The notes beneath the pieces are model-generated. The model was not told the DNA's origin and did no database searches. It was given only the letters and a program-made list of their open reading frames with translations. Both the position numbers and the translations under genes were made by a program. From Xaviernesmea oryzae (GTDB taxonomy: Bacteria > Pseudomonadota > Alphaproteobacteria > Rhizobiales > Rhizobiaceae), in the NCBI RefSeq assembly GCF_900177415.1, contig NZ_FXAF01000006.1, positions 520,001 to 584,000 of the forward strand: a stretch of 64,000 nt of DNA. Direction: 5' to 3'. Of this stretch, positions 17,891-25,648 are shown one piece after another. Numbering within the stretch: the stretch's first letter is position 1; the number at the start of each line of letters is the position of its first letter.

Positions 17891-18073
17891 ATGATCAAGA
17901 TTGTCGAGGCGGTGGTCCGCAATGGAGACCGCCGCATTCCGGTCGGGCTGGTCAGCATCAAGCAGGCGCTTGAAATGCCCGAAAAGGAAACGTTCGAATT
18001 CAGTCACCCCGCATACGAAGCCGGGAAGACCGATATATTCGTGAACCGCGAAACCCTTTCGAAGCTGATGTAG
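17891..18073 (+). CDS. Small protein of unknown function
   Basis: A 60-residue protein, MIKIVEAVVRNGDRRIPVGL onward, ending FVNRETLSKLM; a mixed beta/alpha pattern without membrane segments. Two starts have good ribosome binding sites: the ATG at 17855 (GGAGG about 7 bases upstream, adding 12 residues) and the ATG at 17891 (GGAGG 8 bases upstream). I prefer the latter because the extra residues look random. I recognise no family. It follows the SOS-box gene by 161 bases and belongs to the run of tiny genes on this strand. Confidence 0.6.
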   Translation: MIKIVEAVVRNGDRRIPVGLVSIKQALEMPEKETFEFSHPAYEAGKTDIFVNRETLSKLM

Positions 18074-18191
18074 CCGCACCGGGCGAAGAAAACCGGCAGC
18101 ATGATGGCATCCGAAAACGCAAATTCGTGATTTCGGGTTCATCACGTTGCGGGTTACCTTGCTGCCGCAAGCAAAGCGAAAGGAGAATGAC

Positions 18192-18398
18192 ATGAAGACA
18201 TTTCTCGTAATCGCCGCCGTGCTTGGCCTCACGTCTTCCGCAGCCCTTGCGGAATGCGCCGGCCACGTCACGGCTTCCGCCAAGGTGGACAAGGAAGCCA
18301 CCACGGCGAGCATCGCCACGCCGGCACCGGATCAGCCTCGCGAAGAGGCTGCCGTCCTGACGCGCCAGCAGGCTGAACAGACCGAAACCACGGAATGA
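18192..18398 (+). CDS. Small exported protein
   Basis: A 68-residue precursor. Residues 1-20 form a clear signal peptide (MKTFLVIAAVLGLTSSAALA) with an AxA cleavage site, leaving a mature peptide of about 48 residues that starts ECAGHVTASAKVDKEAT and is rich in Thr, Ala, Glu and Gln. It has one cysteine in the mature part but no lipobox. AAAGGAG lies 8 bases upstream of the ATG. Function unknown; periplasmic location is inferred. Confidence 0.75.
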   Translation: MKTFLVIAAVLGLTSSAALAECAGHVTASAKVDKEATTASIATPAPDQPREEAAVLTRQQAEQTETTE

Positions 18399-18506
18399 TC
18401 GTTTTCCCCGCGCCGGGTCCCGCCGGTGCGGGTTTTCGGTCGAACCCGTCCAGGGTTGCGGAACCTCACGCCTCCCTTTCGGTTATCTCAGGCAAAGGAG
18501 ATAGCT

Positions 18507-18749
18507 ATGGCCAGAAAAGCTCTCGATGCCGGCTTCACCGGCGACGTGACGCAGGAAGAAGGCGTCGCCGCCAAAGCGAAGACCGCGGTGCAGCGCGTCA
18601 GGAATGAGGCCGGTTCGGTCGCGGCTCATGCGGCCGACCATCCGACCGCCACCGGCTCGGCCATCGCCGCCGTCGGGCTTCTCGGTTTTGCCGTGGGTTA
18701 TATGCTGGGCGTGTCCTCCGCCGCGCGCGACCGCCACTGGTATCATTAG
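18507..18749 (+). CDS. Small membrane protein with C-terminal anchor (YqjD/ElaB-like)
   Basis: An 80-residue protein with a soluble N-terminal half and a transmembrane segment near the C terminus (about residues 52-70, GSAIAAVGLLGFAVGYMLG), then a short basic tail ending RDRHWYH. The pattern HPTATGSAIAAVGLLGFAVGY parallels HPAATTTLFTLIGAIGFAIG in the gene at 19676, so the two look paralogous. Proteins of this build (DUF883, YqjD, ElaB) associate with the inner membrane and in E. coli with ribosomes. AAGGAG lies 6 bases before the ATG. Confidence 0.7.
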   Translation: MARKALDAGFTGDVTQEEGVAAKAKTAVQRVRNEAGSVAAHAADHPTATGSAIAAVGLLGFAVGYMLGVSSAARDRHWYH

Positions 18750-18850
18750 AACGCCGTGCCTCCGTTCGGACGCACGAAGCCTTTTATGCTATCGAACGGG
18801 CACCTGCTTTTCCCGCGATCGATGCCGGTTTTCGGGCGGATGCCGTAGAG
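18747..18850. repeat. Degenerate copy of the two-module palindromic repeat
   Basis: CGTTCGGACGCACGAAG and, about 60 bases on, GATCGATGCCGGTTTTCGGGC are diverged versions of the two modules seen intact at 4186 and 10642. The segment starts at the stop codon of the preceding small gene and fills the gap before the next. Confidence 0.5.
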
Positions 18851-18926
18851 TGGTTAGCCGGTGCGATTGCGGAACCGTCCCCGGCTTCGCTCGTTCGACT
18901 CCTTGGAAACAGACAAGGAGAAAACG

Positions 18927-19124
18927 ATGCCCAATCGAGATCCCATCCGCAATCCGGGTTCCGAAACGCCCCGCGGTCCTCAGCCCGAAGGCGGCATTCC
19001 GGATCGCACCCAGGAAAAGCCGCCGCTGACCCCGGCGCAGGATCCGGGTGACAGCAAGAACCCGCAGGACCCGACCCTCAATCCCGCCCTTCTGCCGACC
19101 GGCGATCCGGCCGGAATGGCGTGA
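18927..19124 (+). CDS. Small proline-rich protein
   Basis: A 65-residue protein of very biased composition (Pro, Asp, Asn, Gly), beginning MPNRDPIRNPGSETPRGPQP and with no predicted helix, signal or membrane segment; it is probably unfolded alone. AAGGAG precedes the ATG by 8 bases, which supports translation. Function unknown. It belongs to the same run of small plus-strand genes; each has its own ribosome binding site and gaps of 110-260 bases, so these are probably separate transcripts. Confidence 0.6.
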   Translation: MPNRDPIRNPGSETPRGPQPEGGIPDRTQEKPPLTPAQDPGDSKNPQDPTLNPALLPTGDPAGMA

Positions 19125-19382
19125 TCCCAACCGGGGGTCTGTCATCTCTCCGCGGAATTGCGGGCGTCGGGTGGAAATCGCCCGGCGCCCGCTTCATATT
19201 GCATTCCTCCTGTTGCCAATCTATTAGGAGAGGCTCAAACTTAGCGAGTTGCGGTCGGGAGGCCTTTGGCTCGAGTTCCGGCAAGGCCGGCGCAAGACTG
19301 CCGCAATAGAAGCCGTCGACGATGTCTCGAGCTCGTTGCGAAACAGGTCTGCCGATCAGGCGCAATACGGTCGGGAGGTTTC

Positions 19383-19595
19383 ATGCCTACGCAAATGGTC
19401 CGCAACCCCGTCAATCCGGAGCAGCTCAGCCTGCTGCAGCAGGTTTTCGACGAGGCTTGTGCGGAACACCGGATCGACAAGGATAGCCCCGATGCCGAGG
19501 CGCTCGCGCTGATCCTTGTGAATTCCCTCCAGAAAGGTTCGGACGACAAGGAAAAGCTTGCGGCGCTCGCCGAAGCGCTGGCCAAAAGCCGTTAG
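19383..19595 (+). CDS. Small helical protein of unknown function
   Basis: A 70-residue, mostly helical soluble protein (MPTQMVRNPVNPEQLSLLQQ onward, ending LAALAEALAKSR). The segment HRIDKDSPDAEALALILVN is typical of short rhizobial hypothetical proteins, in which a variable start precedes a conserved helix pair. GGGAGGT lies 5 bases upstream of the ATG. I recognise no characterised family. Confidence 0.65.
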   Translation: MPTQMVRNPVNPEQLSLLQQVFDEACAEHRIDKDSPDAEALALILVNSLQKGSDDKEKLAALAEALAKSR

Positions 19596-19675
19596 GTTCA
19601 CGCCCTGAAAAGGAACCTATCCGGCCTTCGAAAGTTGACCGATCTCTCGAGACGATCAACCAGAAGGAGGCCGGT

Positions 19676-20047
19676 ATGGCAGAGCCCGTCAGGAACCTGA
19701 AGACACCCGTGAAGTCGGACACCTCGTCTTTCGACCAAGAATCCAGCGAGAACTTCGGCAACGAGATCGCGACCCTGCGCTCCGAGATCGCCTCCCTTCG
19801 CGAGCAGCTCGCGCAGAAGACGGGCGCCGCCTATGACAAGGTTGCCGAGCGTGCCAGCAGCGCCGCGAGCTATGTCCAAAACGAAGCCTCTTCGGTCGCC
19901 GGCACGATCCGCGAACATCCGGCCGCCACGACGACGCTGTTCACGCTGATCGGCGCGATCGGCTTCGCGATCGGTTATGTCGTCGCAACCGCTTCGGCTG
20001 AAAGCAAGCAGGCCTGGTACCGCCGCTACCTGAGCGATCGGTTCTAG
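19676..20047 (+). CDS. YqjD/ElaB-like (DUF883-type) inner-membrane protein
   Basis: A 123-residue protein. An N-terminal polar region (1-28) leads into a coiled-coil helix (NEIATLRSEIASLREQLAQK), an amphipathic helix (about 55-75) and a C-terminal transmembrane segment (about residues 84-107). The tail is basic and ends YRRYLSDRF. This matches the DUF883 family, whose E. coli members YqjD and ElaB are tail-anchored in the inner membrane and bind ribosomes in stationary phase. Strong ribosome binding site (AAGGAGG). The C-terminal half resembles the product of the gene at 18507. Confidence 0.75.
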   Translation: MAEPVRNLKTPVKSDTSSFDQESSENFGNEIATLRSEIASLREQLAQKTGAAYDKVAERASSAASYVQNEASSVAGTIREHPAATTTLFTLIGAIGFAIGYVVATASAESKQAWYRRYLSDRF

Positions 20048-20124
20048 CGGGAACCTCTTCGAACCGGGTCCGATCTCAAGAAAGGATCATGCGCGGTTTC
20101 GAAACCTTGCGGCGTCACCGCGCG

Positions 20125-20634
20125 TCATGAGTGATGCGCGGTGCCCTGGGCGGCGGTATCGCCGGCGGACGCGGGATCCTGGCCGACATCGACCCAGGTC
20201 GCTCCGGTGAGGTCCGCCATGCGTTCCGGGCTGATGCGGACGGCGGCGTTGGTGGCGCCGGCCGCGGGCACCACTTCCGGAAATTTCCGCAGCGAAACGT
20301 CGCAATAGACCGCGATCGGGGAGGGAAGCCCGAAGGGGCAGACGCCGCCGACCGGATGGCTGGTGAGTGCCTGGACCTCTTCGCCGCCGAGCATGCGCGG
20401 CTTGGCGCCGAAACGATCCCTGAACTTGCGATTGTCCAGCCGGGAGGTCCCGGACATCACGACGAGCGCCGTCATTTCGCCCGCGCGCACGCAGATCGTC
20501 TTGGCGATCTGTTCCGGCGCCACGCCGTGGGCGGCTGCGGCAAGCGGCACGGTCGCCGAGCTTTCCTCGGTGACGAGGACTTCGATATCGGGAGCGTGAG
20601 CGGCGAAGAAGGCGCGAACGGATAAGAGACTCAT
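20125..20634 (-). CDS. YbaK/EbsC-family aminoacyl-tRNA deacylase
   Basis: A 169-residue single-domain protein of the YbaK/ProX fold that hydrolyses mischarged tRNA, mostly Cys- or Ala-tRNA(Pro). Family segments are AEQIAKTICVR-like (PEQIAKTICVRAGEMTALVV), LGGEEVQALTSHPVGGVCPFG and a C-terminal region TGATWVDVGQD. The lysine in QIAKTI is the expected catalytic residue. The start at 20634 gives MSLLSVRAFFA; the frame extends 22 codons upstream without similarity. Free-standing editing proteins of this type back up the prolyl-tRNA synthetase. Confidence 0.85.
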   Translation of the reverse strand: MSLLSVRAFFAAHAPDIEVLVTEESSATVPLAAAAHGVAPEQIAKTICVRAGEMTALVVMSGTSRLDNRKFRDRFGAKPRMLGGEEVQALTSHPVGGVCPFGLPSPIAVYCDVSLRKFPEVVPAAGATNAAVRISPERMADLTGATWVDVGQDPASAGDTAAQGTAHHS

Positions 20635-20754
20635 GGGGAGGAAAATGGCCCAGGAATGGCCGGATCGCAAGCGGGCAGAAGAGCCATGCGGTTTTTGCAA
20701 TGCTGCGCTGCGAAATCATGGCTGTTTTTTAAGCTGTAATCCTGTATGTTCAAA

Positions 20755-20872
20755 TCATCGCAAGGCGCACTCCTCCTCCCAGTGCCTTTCGATGGGACCA
20801 ACGACACCTCCTCCTCCCGGTTGTTGGTCAGTTTCAGAAGCCCGGCGCTCCTCCTCCCGCGCCGGGCTTTCT
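20755..20872 (+). ncRNA. Candidate anti-SD small RNA of the cuckoo/CcsR type
   Basis: Three consecutive hairpins each present CCTCCTCCC in the loop. The first has stem bases around CACT / AGTG (loop 20772-20780). The second has arms GACCAAC (20796-20802) and GTTGGTC (20823-20829) with a CCTCCTCCTCCC loop. The third has arms AAGCCCGGCGC (20838-20848) and GCGCCGGGCTT (20859-20869) with a TCCTCCTCCC loop, ending TTTCTG like a terminator. The repeated CCUCCUCCC loop is the hallmark of cuckoo/CcsR sRNAs of alphaproteobacteria, thought to pair with or titrate Shine-Dalgarno regions. The 5' end is approximate. Confidence 0.7.
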
Positions 20873-20936
20873 GCGTTCCGAGGCTTTGAAATCATTGGCA
20901 GTTCCGTCCCGGCCAGCCGCATCTGCCCGTGGCGAT

Positions 20937-20965
20937 CTTGACCTTTCGGCGGCAAGGCCCTAGAT
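20937..20965 (+). promoter_or_regulatory. Putative sigma-70 promoter of cspA
   Basis: CTTGAC, 17 bases, CTAGAT fits the rhizobial housekeeping consensus (CTTGAC-N17-CTATAT) closely. Transcription from here would give a 5' leader of about 138 bases before the cspA ATG, long as is usual for cold-shock messages. Confidence 0.6.
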
Positions 20966-21109
20966 GGTTGGCCATCGATATTTGTTTGACAGCCAGCATC
21001 ACACGCCACCGGCGTTTGCGACGATCTTTCTTCAAATACGAAACTCAAGCGTTCCGATGCGGCTTCCGCAAGGAACAGTCGGTCATATTTGCAAGGGAAA
21101 GGCATCGTT

Positions 21110-21319
21110 ATGGCGACCGGTACTGTAAAGTGGTTCAATGCGACCAAGGGCTATGGCTTCATTCAGCCGGACGACGGCTCGCAGGACGTCTTCGTTCACA
21201 TCTCCGCCGTCGAGCGCGCCGGCCTCGGCCAGCTCAAGGACGGTCAGAAGATCTCCTACGAACTCGTCAGCGACAAGCGTTCGGGCAAGGTTTCCGCGGA
21301 CCGCCTCCAGGCGGCCTGA
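21110..21319 (+). CDS. cspA: Cold-shock protein (CspA family)
   Basis: A 69-residue single cold-shock domain that binds single-stranded RNA and DNA. Both RNP motifs are intact: RNP1 as KGYGFIQ (residues about 13-19) and RNP2 as DVFVHIS (about 26-32). Start at the ATG of [10 protein letters not shown], preceded by AAGGG. The long leader and the intrinsic terminator at 21358 mark it as a one-gene transcript. Rhizobia carry several paralogues; which are truly cold-induced cannot be told from sequence. Confidence 0.95.
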   Translation: MATGTVKWFNATKGYGFIQPDDGSQDVFVHISAVERAGLGQLKDGQKISYELVSDKRSGKVSADRLQAA

Positions 21320-21357
21320 TCTGCCGGAGATCGCAGCAAGCGATCATCGCGATTTCG

Positions 21358-21386
21358 AAAGGCCGGTTCGTCCGGCCTTTCTGCTT
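21358..21386 (+). terminator. Intrinsic terminator of cspA
   Basis: Arms AAAGGCCGG (21358-21366) and CCGGCCTTT (21372-21380) with a TTCGT loop, followed by CTGCTTTTT. Confidence 0.9.
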
Positions 21387-21599
21387 TTTGGAATGGCTGC
21401 AAGTCTCCCTCTTGGAATCGGAAGCGGCCGTCACCATCTACCGGTCAATGGCGTTTCCGACGCACCGCGTGGCTGGGCTGAAAAAGCCCGGCGGCCATGC
21501 GCGTAACGGCAAATACGGGCGACCGTGCCGTCCAGGGGCAGTTTCCATATCCGCGTTAACGGAATGTTTACCGGCCGGAAGGACGATGACCGCTAGAGC

Positions 21600-21765
21600 C
21601 GCGTTGATCCTCAGAAGATCGAAAAGCGGCCGCGTCGGAAACGCTTGTCCCATTTCGAGTGACCACGGATGTACTGGCACCGGTGAATGGGGTGGAAAGG
21701 TCGGGCGTGCCCCGGCCTTTTTGTTTTTCGGGCCCTGCCGCGAAAGCGGCGGGGCCTTTTTGCGT
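21600..21765 (+). other. Tandem intrinsic terminators; possible end of a small RNA
   Basis: The 400-base gap between the cspA terminator and the dipeptidase holds no credible protein gene. At its right end two strong plus-strand terminators follow each other. The first has arms 21696-21705 and 21711-21720 (AAAGGTCGGG / CCCGGCCTTT), then TTGTTTTT. The second has arms 21731-21741 and 21746-21756 (GGCCCTGCCGC / GCGGCGGGGCC, loop GAAA), then TTTTT. cspA already has its own terminator, so the first may end an unseen small RNA starting within 21400-21690. The second may protect the convergent dipeptidase gene. Confidence 0.5.
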
Positions 21766-21779
21766 TCGGCCTTGAGGCC

Positions 21780-23168
21780 TCAGTTGGCGAGCGCCGCCAT
21801 GATGCGCGCCCAGGACCGGATGCCCTTGTGGAAGGACTTGAGGTCGTATTTCTCGTTCGGCGAATGGACCCTGTCGTCGTTCAGGCCGAAGCCGACGAGC
21901 AGGGATTCCATGCCGAGCATTTTCTGGAAATCCCCGACGATCGGGATCGAGCCGCCGACGCCGACGACGAGCGCCGGCTTCGACCATTCTTCCGAAAGCG
22001 CCGTCTTGGCCTTGGTGAGCACCGGGGAATCGTAGGCGAGCTGGATCGCCGGCGAGCCGCCGTGCTTCAGGAATTCGACCGAGCAGTCGGCAGGGATTTT
22101 CGACCGGACATAGGCGCGGAAACTCTCGCGGATCTTTTCCGGGTCCTGATGGCCGACGAGACGGAAGGAGACCTTGGCCGAGGCCTTCGACGCGATGACG
22201 GTCTTGAAGCCCTGTCCGGCATAGCCGCCGCTGATGCCGTTGATCTCGCAGGTCGGGCGCGCCCAGATGAGTTCGAGCAGCGAGCGCCCCTTTTCGCCGG
22301 CAAGCTCGGAAAGGCCCACTTCGCCGAGGAAGTCGTTGCGGCCGCCGGTAAGCGCCTCCCAGGCCGCCTTGATGTTGGAGGGCGTCTCCTCCACGCCGTC
22401 ATAGAAACCTTCGAGCGTCACCCGGCCGGTTTCGTCGTGCAGGCCTGCGAGGATCTTCGAAAGGATCTGGATCGGGTTGGCGGCGGCACCGCCGTACATG
22501 CCGGAATGCAGGTCGCGATTGGCGGCGGTGACGACGATCTCCTCGCCGACGAGGCCACGCAGCGCAGCAGTGATCGCCGGCGTATCCGCGTCCCACATGC
22601 CGGTGTCGCAGACGAGCGCGTAATCTGCCTTCAGCTCGGCGGCGTTGGCGTCCAGGAAGGGTTTCAGCGACGGCGATCCGGACTCCTCCTCGCCCTCGAA
22701 CAGCACGGTGACGCGCACCGGCAGCTTGCCGTGCACGTCCTTGTAGGCACGGCAGGCTTCGACGAAGGTGAGCAGCTGGCCCTTGTCGTCGGAGGAGCCG
22801 CGGCCGGTGATGATCTTGCGGCCGCCGCCGATATCCTTGACCTTGGGATCGAAGGGATCGTCATCCCAGAGCTCGATCGGATCGATCGGCTGCACGTCGT
22901 AGTGACCGTAGAAGAGGACATGCGGCGCATCGGCGCTCGCGCCGGCATGATGGCCGACGACCATGGGATGGCCGGACGTATCGCGCACCGAGGCCTCGAA
23001 GCCGAGGTCCTTCAGTTCCGCCACCAGCCATTCGGCCGCCTTGCGGCAGTCCGCCTTGAAGTCGGGGTCTGTGGAGATCGACTTGATGCGTACGAGGCCG
23101 AACAGCCGTTCGAGGCTTGCGGGAAGGTTCTGGTCGGCGCGGTCGAGGACGGGGGAAAGATCGGTCAT
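21780..23168 (-). CDS. M20-family dipeptidase
   Basis: A 462-residue zinc-dependent metallopeptidase of the M20/M25/M40 clan. Metal ligands and catalytic residues are visible: His and Asp in FYGHYDVQP, the bridging Asp in GRGSSDDKGQLL, the catalytic Glu pair in FEGEEESGSPSL, Asp in CDTGMWD and the C-terminal His in RVHSPNEKYD. The internal dimerisation domain lies at about 200-350. Related proteins are annotated as dipeptidases of the CNDP or DapE-like group; substrate unknown. It is probably monocistronic, with a 162-base gap to the MFS gene upstream. Confidence 0.9.
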   Translation of the reverse strand: MTDLSPVLDRADQNLPASLERLFGLVRIKSISTDPDFKADCRKAAEWLVAELKDLGFEASVRDTSGHPMVVGHHAGASADAPHVLFYGHYDVQPIDPIELWDDDPFDPKVKDIGGGRKIITGRGSSDDKGQLLTFVEACRAYKDVHGKLPVRVTVLFEGEEESGSPSLKPFLDANAAELKADYALVCDTGMWDADTPAITAALRGLVGEEIVVTAANRDLHSGMYGGAAANPIQILSKILAGLHDETGRVTLEGFYDGVEETPSNIKAAWEALTGGRNDFLGEVGLSELAGEKGRSLLELIWARPTCEINGISGGYAGQGFKTVIASKASAKVSFRLVGHQDPEKIRESFRAYVRSKIPADCSVEFLKHGGSPAIQLAYDSPVLTKAKTALSEEWSKPALVVGVGGSIPIVGDFQKMLGMESLLVGFGLNDDRVHSPNEKYDLKSFHKGIRSWARIMAALAN

Positions 23169-23330
23169 GAAAGAAATCCTGTCTTTGAAGTGCGAGACCC
23201 TTGCAGCCGGAAGGCAAGAAGCGGCCGGTCGTTCTGCTGCGTAACGTTGTTAGCAAGCCTGGGGGCTCCGGCACAATGGCAAAGAGCGCTGCCATAGGGC
23301 GAAGAACAGATATAGGCGCTTCGGCCGCGG

Positions 23331-24527
23331 TCAGCCGAGGCGCTGCTTGTCCGGAACGAGGCTGCCGATGATGCAGAAGATGAGGACGGCGACCGCACCC
23401 AGTCCGGCCGTGATCGCGAGAGACCACATGATGCCGATCCATGTCATGGACAGGGCGAGCACGAAGGGCGCTACGGCCGAGGCGATCAGCCGGGCGGACA
23501 TCATCCTGCCCTGCAGCTTTCCGTAGCCGTCGCTGCCGAACAGCGTCAGCGGCAGGGTGCCGGTGACGATGCTGAGGAGGCCGTTGCCCATCCCGAAGAC
23601 AACGGCGAAGGCCATGGCGCCCGGAATGGAGGGGGCGGCGAGAAGCAGGATGACCACGCCGCCGGGAATGAGGGCGGCGCCGATCATCGCGAGGTGGAGC
23701 GGCGGCAGGTTGCGCCCGAACACCATGTTGATGAGCCGGCTGAGGACTTGCGACGGGCCGAACAGCGTTCCGACCACGGCCGCGGTCGCGCCGAGGCCGA
23801 GACCCGAGAGCAGCGGCACCATATGGACGAGCACGGCCGAGCTGACCAGGGACTGCAGCGAAAAGCCGGTCACCATCAGGGCGAACCCGATGCCCCGCAG
23901 GTCGGGGTTCAACATGCCCTCGACGCGGCCCGGAGCGGCCGAAGGCGTCTGCCTGCTTTTCCTCACACCACGGGAGAGCCAGGCATGCAGCGGCAGGCAG
24001 ACGAGGAGATTGAGCGCGGCAAACACCAGATAGACCTCCTGCCAGGAAAGCTGTGCGTGGAGGGCTGCGGTGATCGGCCAGAAGATGGTCGAGGCGAAGC
24101 CGGCGATCAGGGTGAGATAGGTGATGCTGCGCTGCGCGACCTGCGGCCGGAGCTGCACCAGGAGGGCGAAAGCCGCGCCATACTGCACGAGATTGGCCGC
24201 CACCTCGACTGCGATCAGGGCGACCACGAAGGAGGTTTTCCCGGGCGCCATGGCGCAGACCACCAGGGCGGCCGCGGCGGCGGCCGAGCCGATCGTCATG
24301 ACCCGGCCCGCGCCGATCCGGTCGAACAACGCGCCGAGCCAGGGAGCGGTGAGCCCGCCGATCAGGAGTGCCGCCGAAAGCGCGCCGAAAATCCATTCGT
24401 TGGACCAGGCGAAATGCCTGGCCATGTCCGGCGCGAGGATGCTGAAGCTGTAATAGAGGGTGCCGTATCCGATGATCTGCGTGACGCCAAGCGCCGCAAT
24501 GGCCGCGACCGGCACCCGTTCAGACAA
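23331..24527 (-). CDS. MFS transporter in the arsenic cluster (possible arsenite/arsenical efflux)
   Basis: A 398-residue major facilitator with 12 hydrophobic segments. A loop-2-type signature (GALFDRIGAGRVMTIG) is present, and the N-terminal half starts with VAAIAALGVTQIIGYGTLYY. No ATG fits; the best start is the TTG at 24527, overlapping the arsC stop by 8 bases with GGAAGG about 9 bases upstream, which indicates translational coupling. As the last gene of arsR-aqpS-arsC it probably exports arsenite or organoarsenicals, as the MFS protein ArsK of Agrobacterium does. That role is inferred from context only. Confidence 0.78.
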   Translation of the reverse strand: MSERVPVAAIAALGVTQIIGYGTLYYSFSILAPDMARHFAWSNEWIFGALSAALLIGGLTAPWLGALFDRIGAGRVMTIGSAAAAAALVVCAMAPGKTSFVVALIAVEVAANLVQYGAAFALLVQLRPQVAQRSITYLTLIAGFASTIFWPITAALHAQLSWQEVYLVFAALNLLVCLPLHAWLSRGVRKSRQTPSAAPGRVEGMLNPDLRGIGFALMVTGFSLQSLVSSAVLVHMVPLLSGLGLGATAAVVGTLFGPSQVLSRLINMVFGRNLPPLHLAMIGAALIPGGVVILLLAAPSIPGAMAFAVVFGMGNGLLSIVTGTLPLTLFGSDGYGKLQGRMMSARLIASAVAPFVLALSMTWIGIMWSLAITAGLGAVAVLIFCIIGSLVPDKQRLG

Positions 24528-24948
24528 GGCGTTTGCCTTCCGCGTCGAGGACCTGCTCGCCGTCCTCCTTGGCGAACGGGCCCTTATGGGTGTCGGGGAG
24601 AATGTCGAGCACGACTTCGGAGGGCCGCGCAAGGCGCGTGCCGAGCGGCGTGATCACGAACGGCCGGTTGATCAGAATAGGGTCCTTCAGCATCGCATCG
24701 AGCAATTGATCGTCCGTCAGCGCCGGATTGTCCAGCCCCAGTTCCGCATAGGGCGTGCCTTTCTCGCGGATCGCCTGGCGCACGGTGAGGCCCGCATCGG
24801 CGATCATTCTGAGGAGCCGGTCGCGGGCGGGCGGGGTCTTGAGATATTCGATGACGGTCGGCTCGATGCCGGCATTGCGGATCATGGCGAGCGTGTTGCG
24901 CGACGTGCCGCAATCGGGGTTGTGATAGATGGTGACGTCCATGGTCAT
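24520..24948 (-). CDS. arsC: Arsenate reductase (glutaredoxin-coupled)
   Basis: A 142-residue enzyme of the ArsC/Spx family that reduces arsenate to arsenite. The active-site cysteine is residue 13 in IYHNPDCGTSRNTL, and conserved arginines are seen further along (PLGTRLARPSEVV). The length and motif match the plasmid R773 ArsC type using glutathione and glutaredoxin, not the low-molecular-weight phosphatase type. The ATG at 24948 overlaps the aqpS stop (ATGA), with AAAGG 8-12 bases upstream. The arsenite made is expected to leave through AqpS and the downstream MFS protein. Confidence 0.93.
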   Translation of the reverse strand: MTMDVTIYHNPDCGTSRNTLAMIRNAGIEPTVIEYLKTPPARDRLLRMIADAGLTVRQAIREKGTPYAELGLDNPALTDDQLLDAMLKDPILINRPFVITPLGTRLARPSEVVLDILPDTHKGPFAKEDGEQVLDAEGKRLV

Positions 24949-25643
24949 TCGGCGCCTTTCACGTTTTCGGGCGGGCTGGCAACCGGCTTTGTCTCCGCCA
25001 GGAGCCAGCCGGTGAGGAGCAGGGCCGCCAATCCGCCGACAACCTGCGCCAGGATAAAGCCCGGAAGATCGGCAGGCCTGATTCCGGCGAAAGTATCGCT
25101 CAGGGCACGGGCGATGACCACGGCAGGATTGGCGAACGAGGTCGAAGCGGTGAACCAATAAGCGGCGGTGATATAGAGGCCGACCAGCCAGGGGATCGCC
25201 TCGGAGCGGAAACGCAGGCCGAGATGGATCGTGAGCAGCAGGCCGAAGGTAGCGACCGCCTCCGCCAGCCATTGACCGGTGCCCGTCCTGATGGTCGTCG
25301 AAACCTGCAGAAGCGGCAGGTCGAACATCGCGTGCGCGAGGATCGTTCCGGCGATGCCGCCGGCTATCTGCGCGGCGACGTAGGCGAGCGCTGGACGGGT
25401 GGCGATCTCCCGCTTGAGGGCGAATACCAGGGTAACCACGGGATTGAAATGCGCGCCGGACACGGGAGCGAGCAGCGTGATCAGGACAACGAGGATCGCG
25501 CCGGTGGGGATGGCATTGCCGAGAAGCGAAACCGCCATATCCGAGGACAACCGGTCGGCCATGATGCCGGAGCCGACCACCGCCGCCACCAGCATGGCGG
25601 TGCCGAGCGCTTCGGCCGTCAAGCGGCGGGGAAGATCCAGCAT
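24945..25643 (-). CDS. aqpS: Aquaglyceroporin AqpS (arsenite channel)
   Basis: A 232-residue MIP-family channel with six transmembrane segments. The two pore motifs are NPV at residues 67-69 (GAHFNPVVT) and NPA at 172-174 (SFANPAVV). The residue after the second NPA is Val, where water-selective aquaporins have the selectivity-filter Arg; this widens the pore and fits solute transport. In Sinorhizobium meliloti the equivalent gene sits in an arsR-aqpS-arsC operon and lets arsenite flow out. Here the gene order is the same: arsR ends 5 bases upstream and arsC overlaps its stop. Confidence 0.9.
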   Translation of the reverse strand: MLDLPRRLTAEALGTAMLVAAVVGSGIMADRLSSDMAVSLLGNAIPTGAILVVLITLLAPVSGAHFNPVVTLVFALKREIATRPALAYVAAQIAGGIAGTILAHAMFDLPLLQVSTTIRTGTGQWLAEAVATFGLLLTIHLGLRFRSEAIPWLVGLYITAAYWFTASTSFANPAVVIARALSDTFAGIRPADLPGFILAQVVGGLAALLLTGWLLAETKPVASPPENVKGAE

Positions 25644-25648
25644 AGGAG

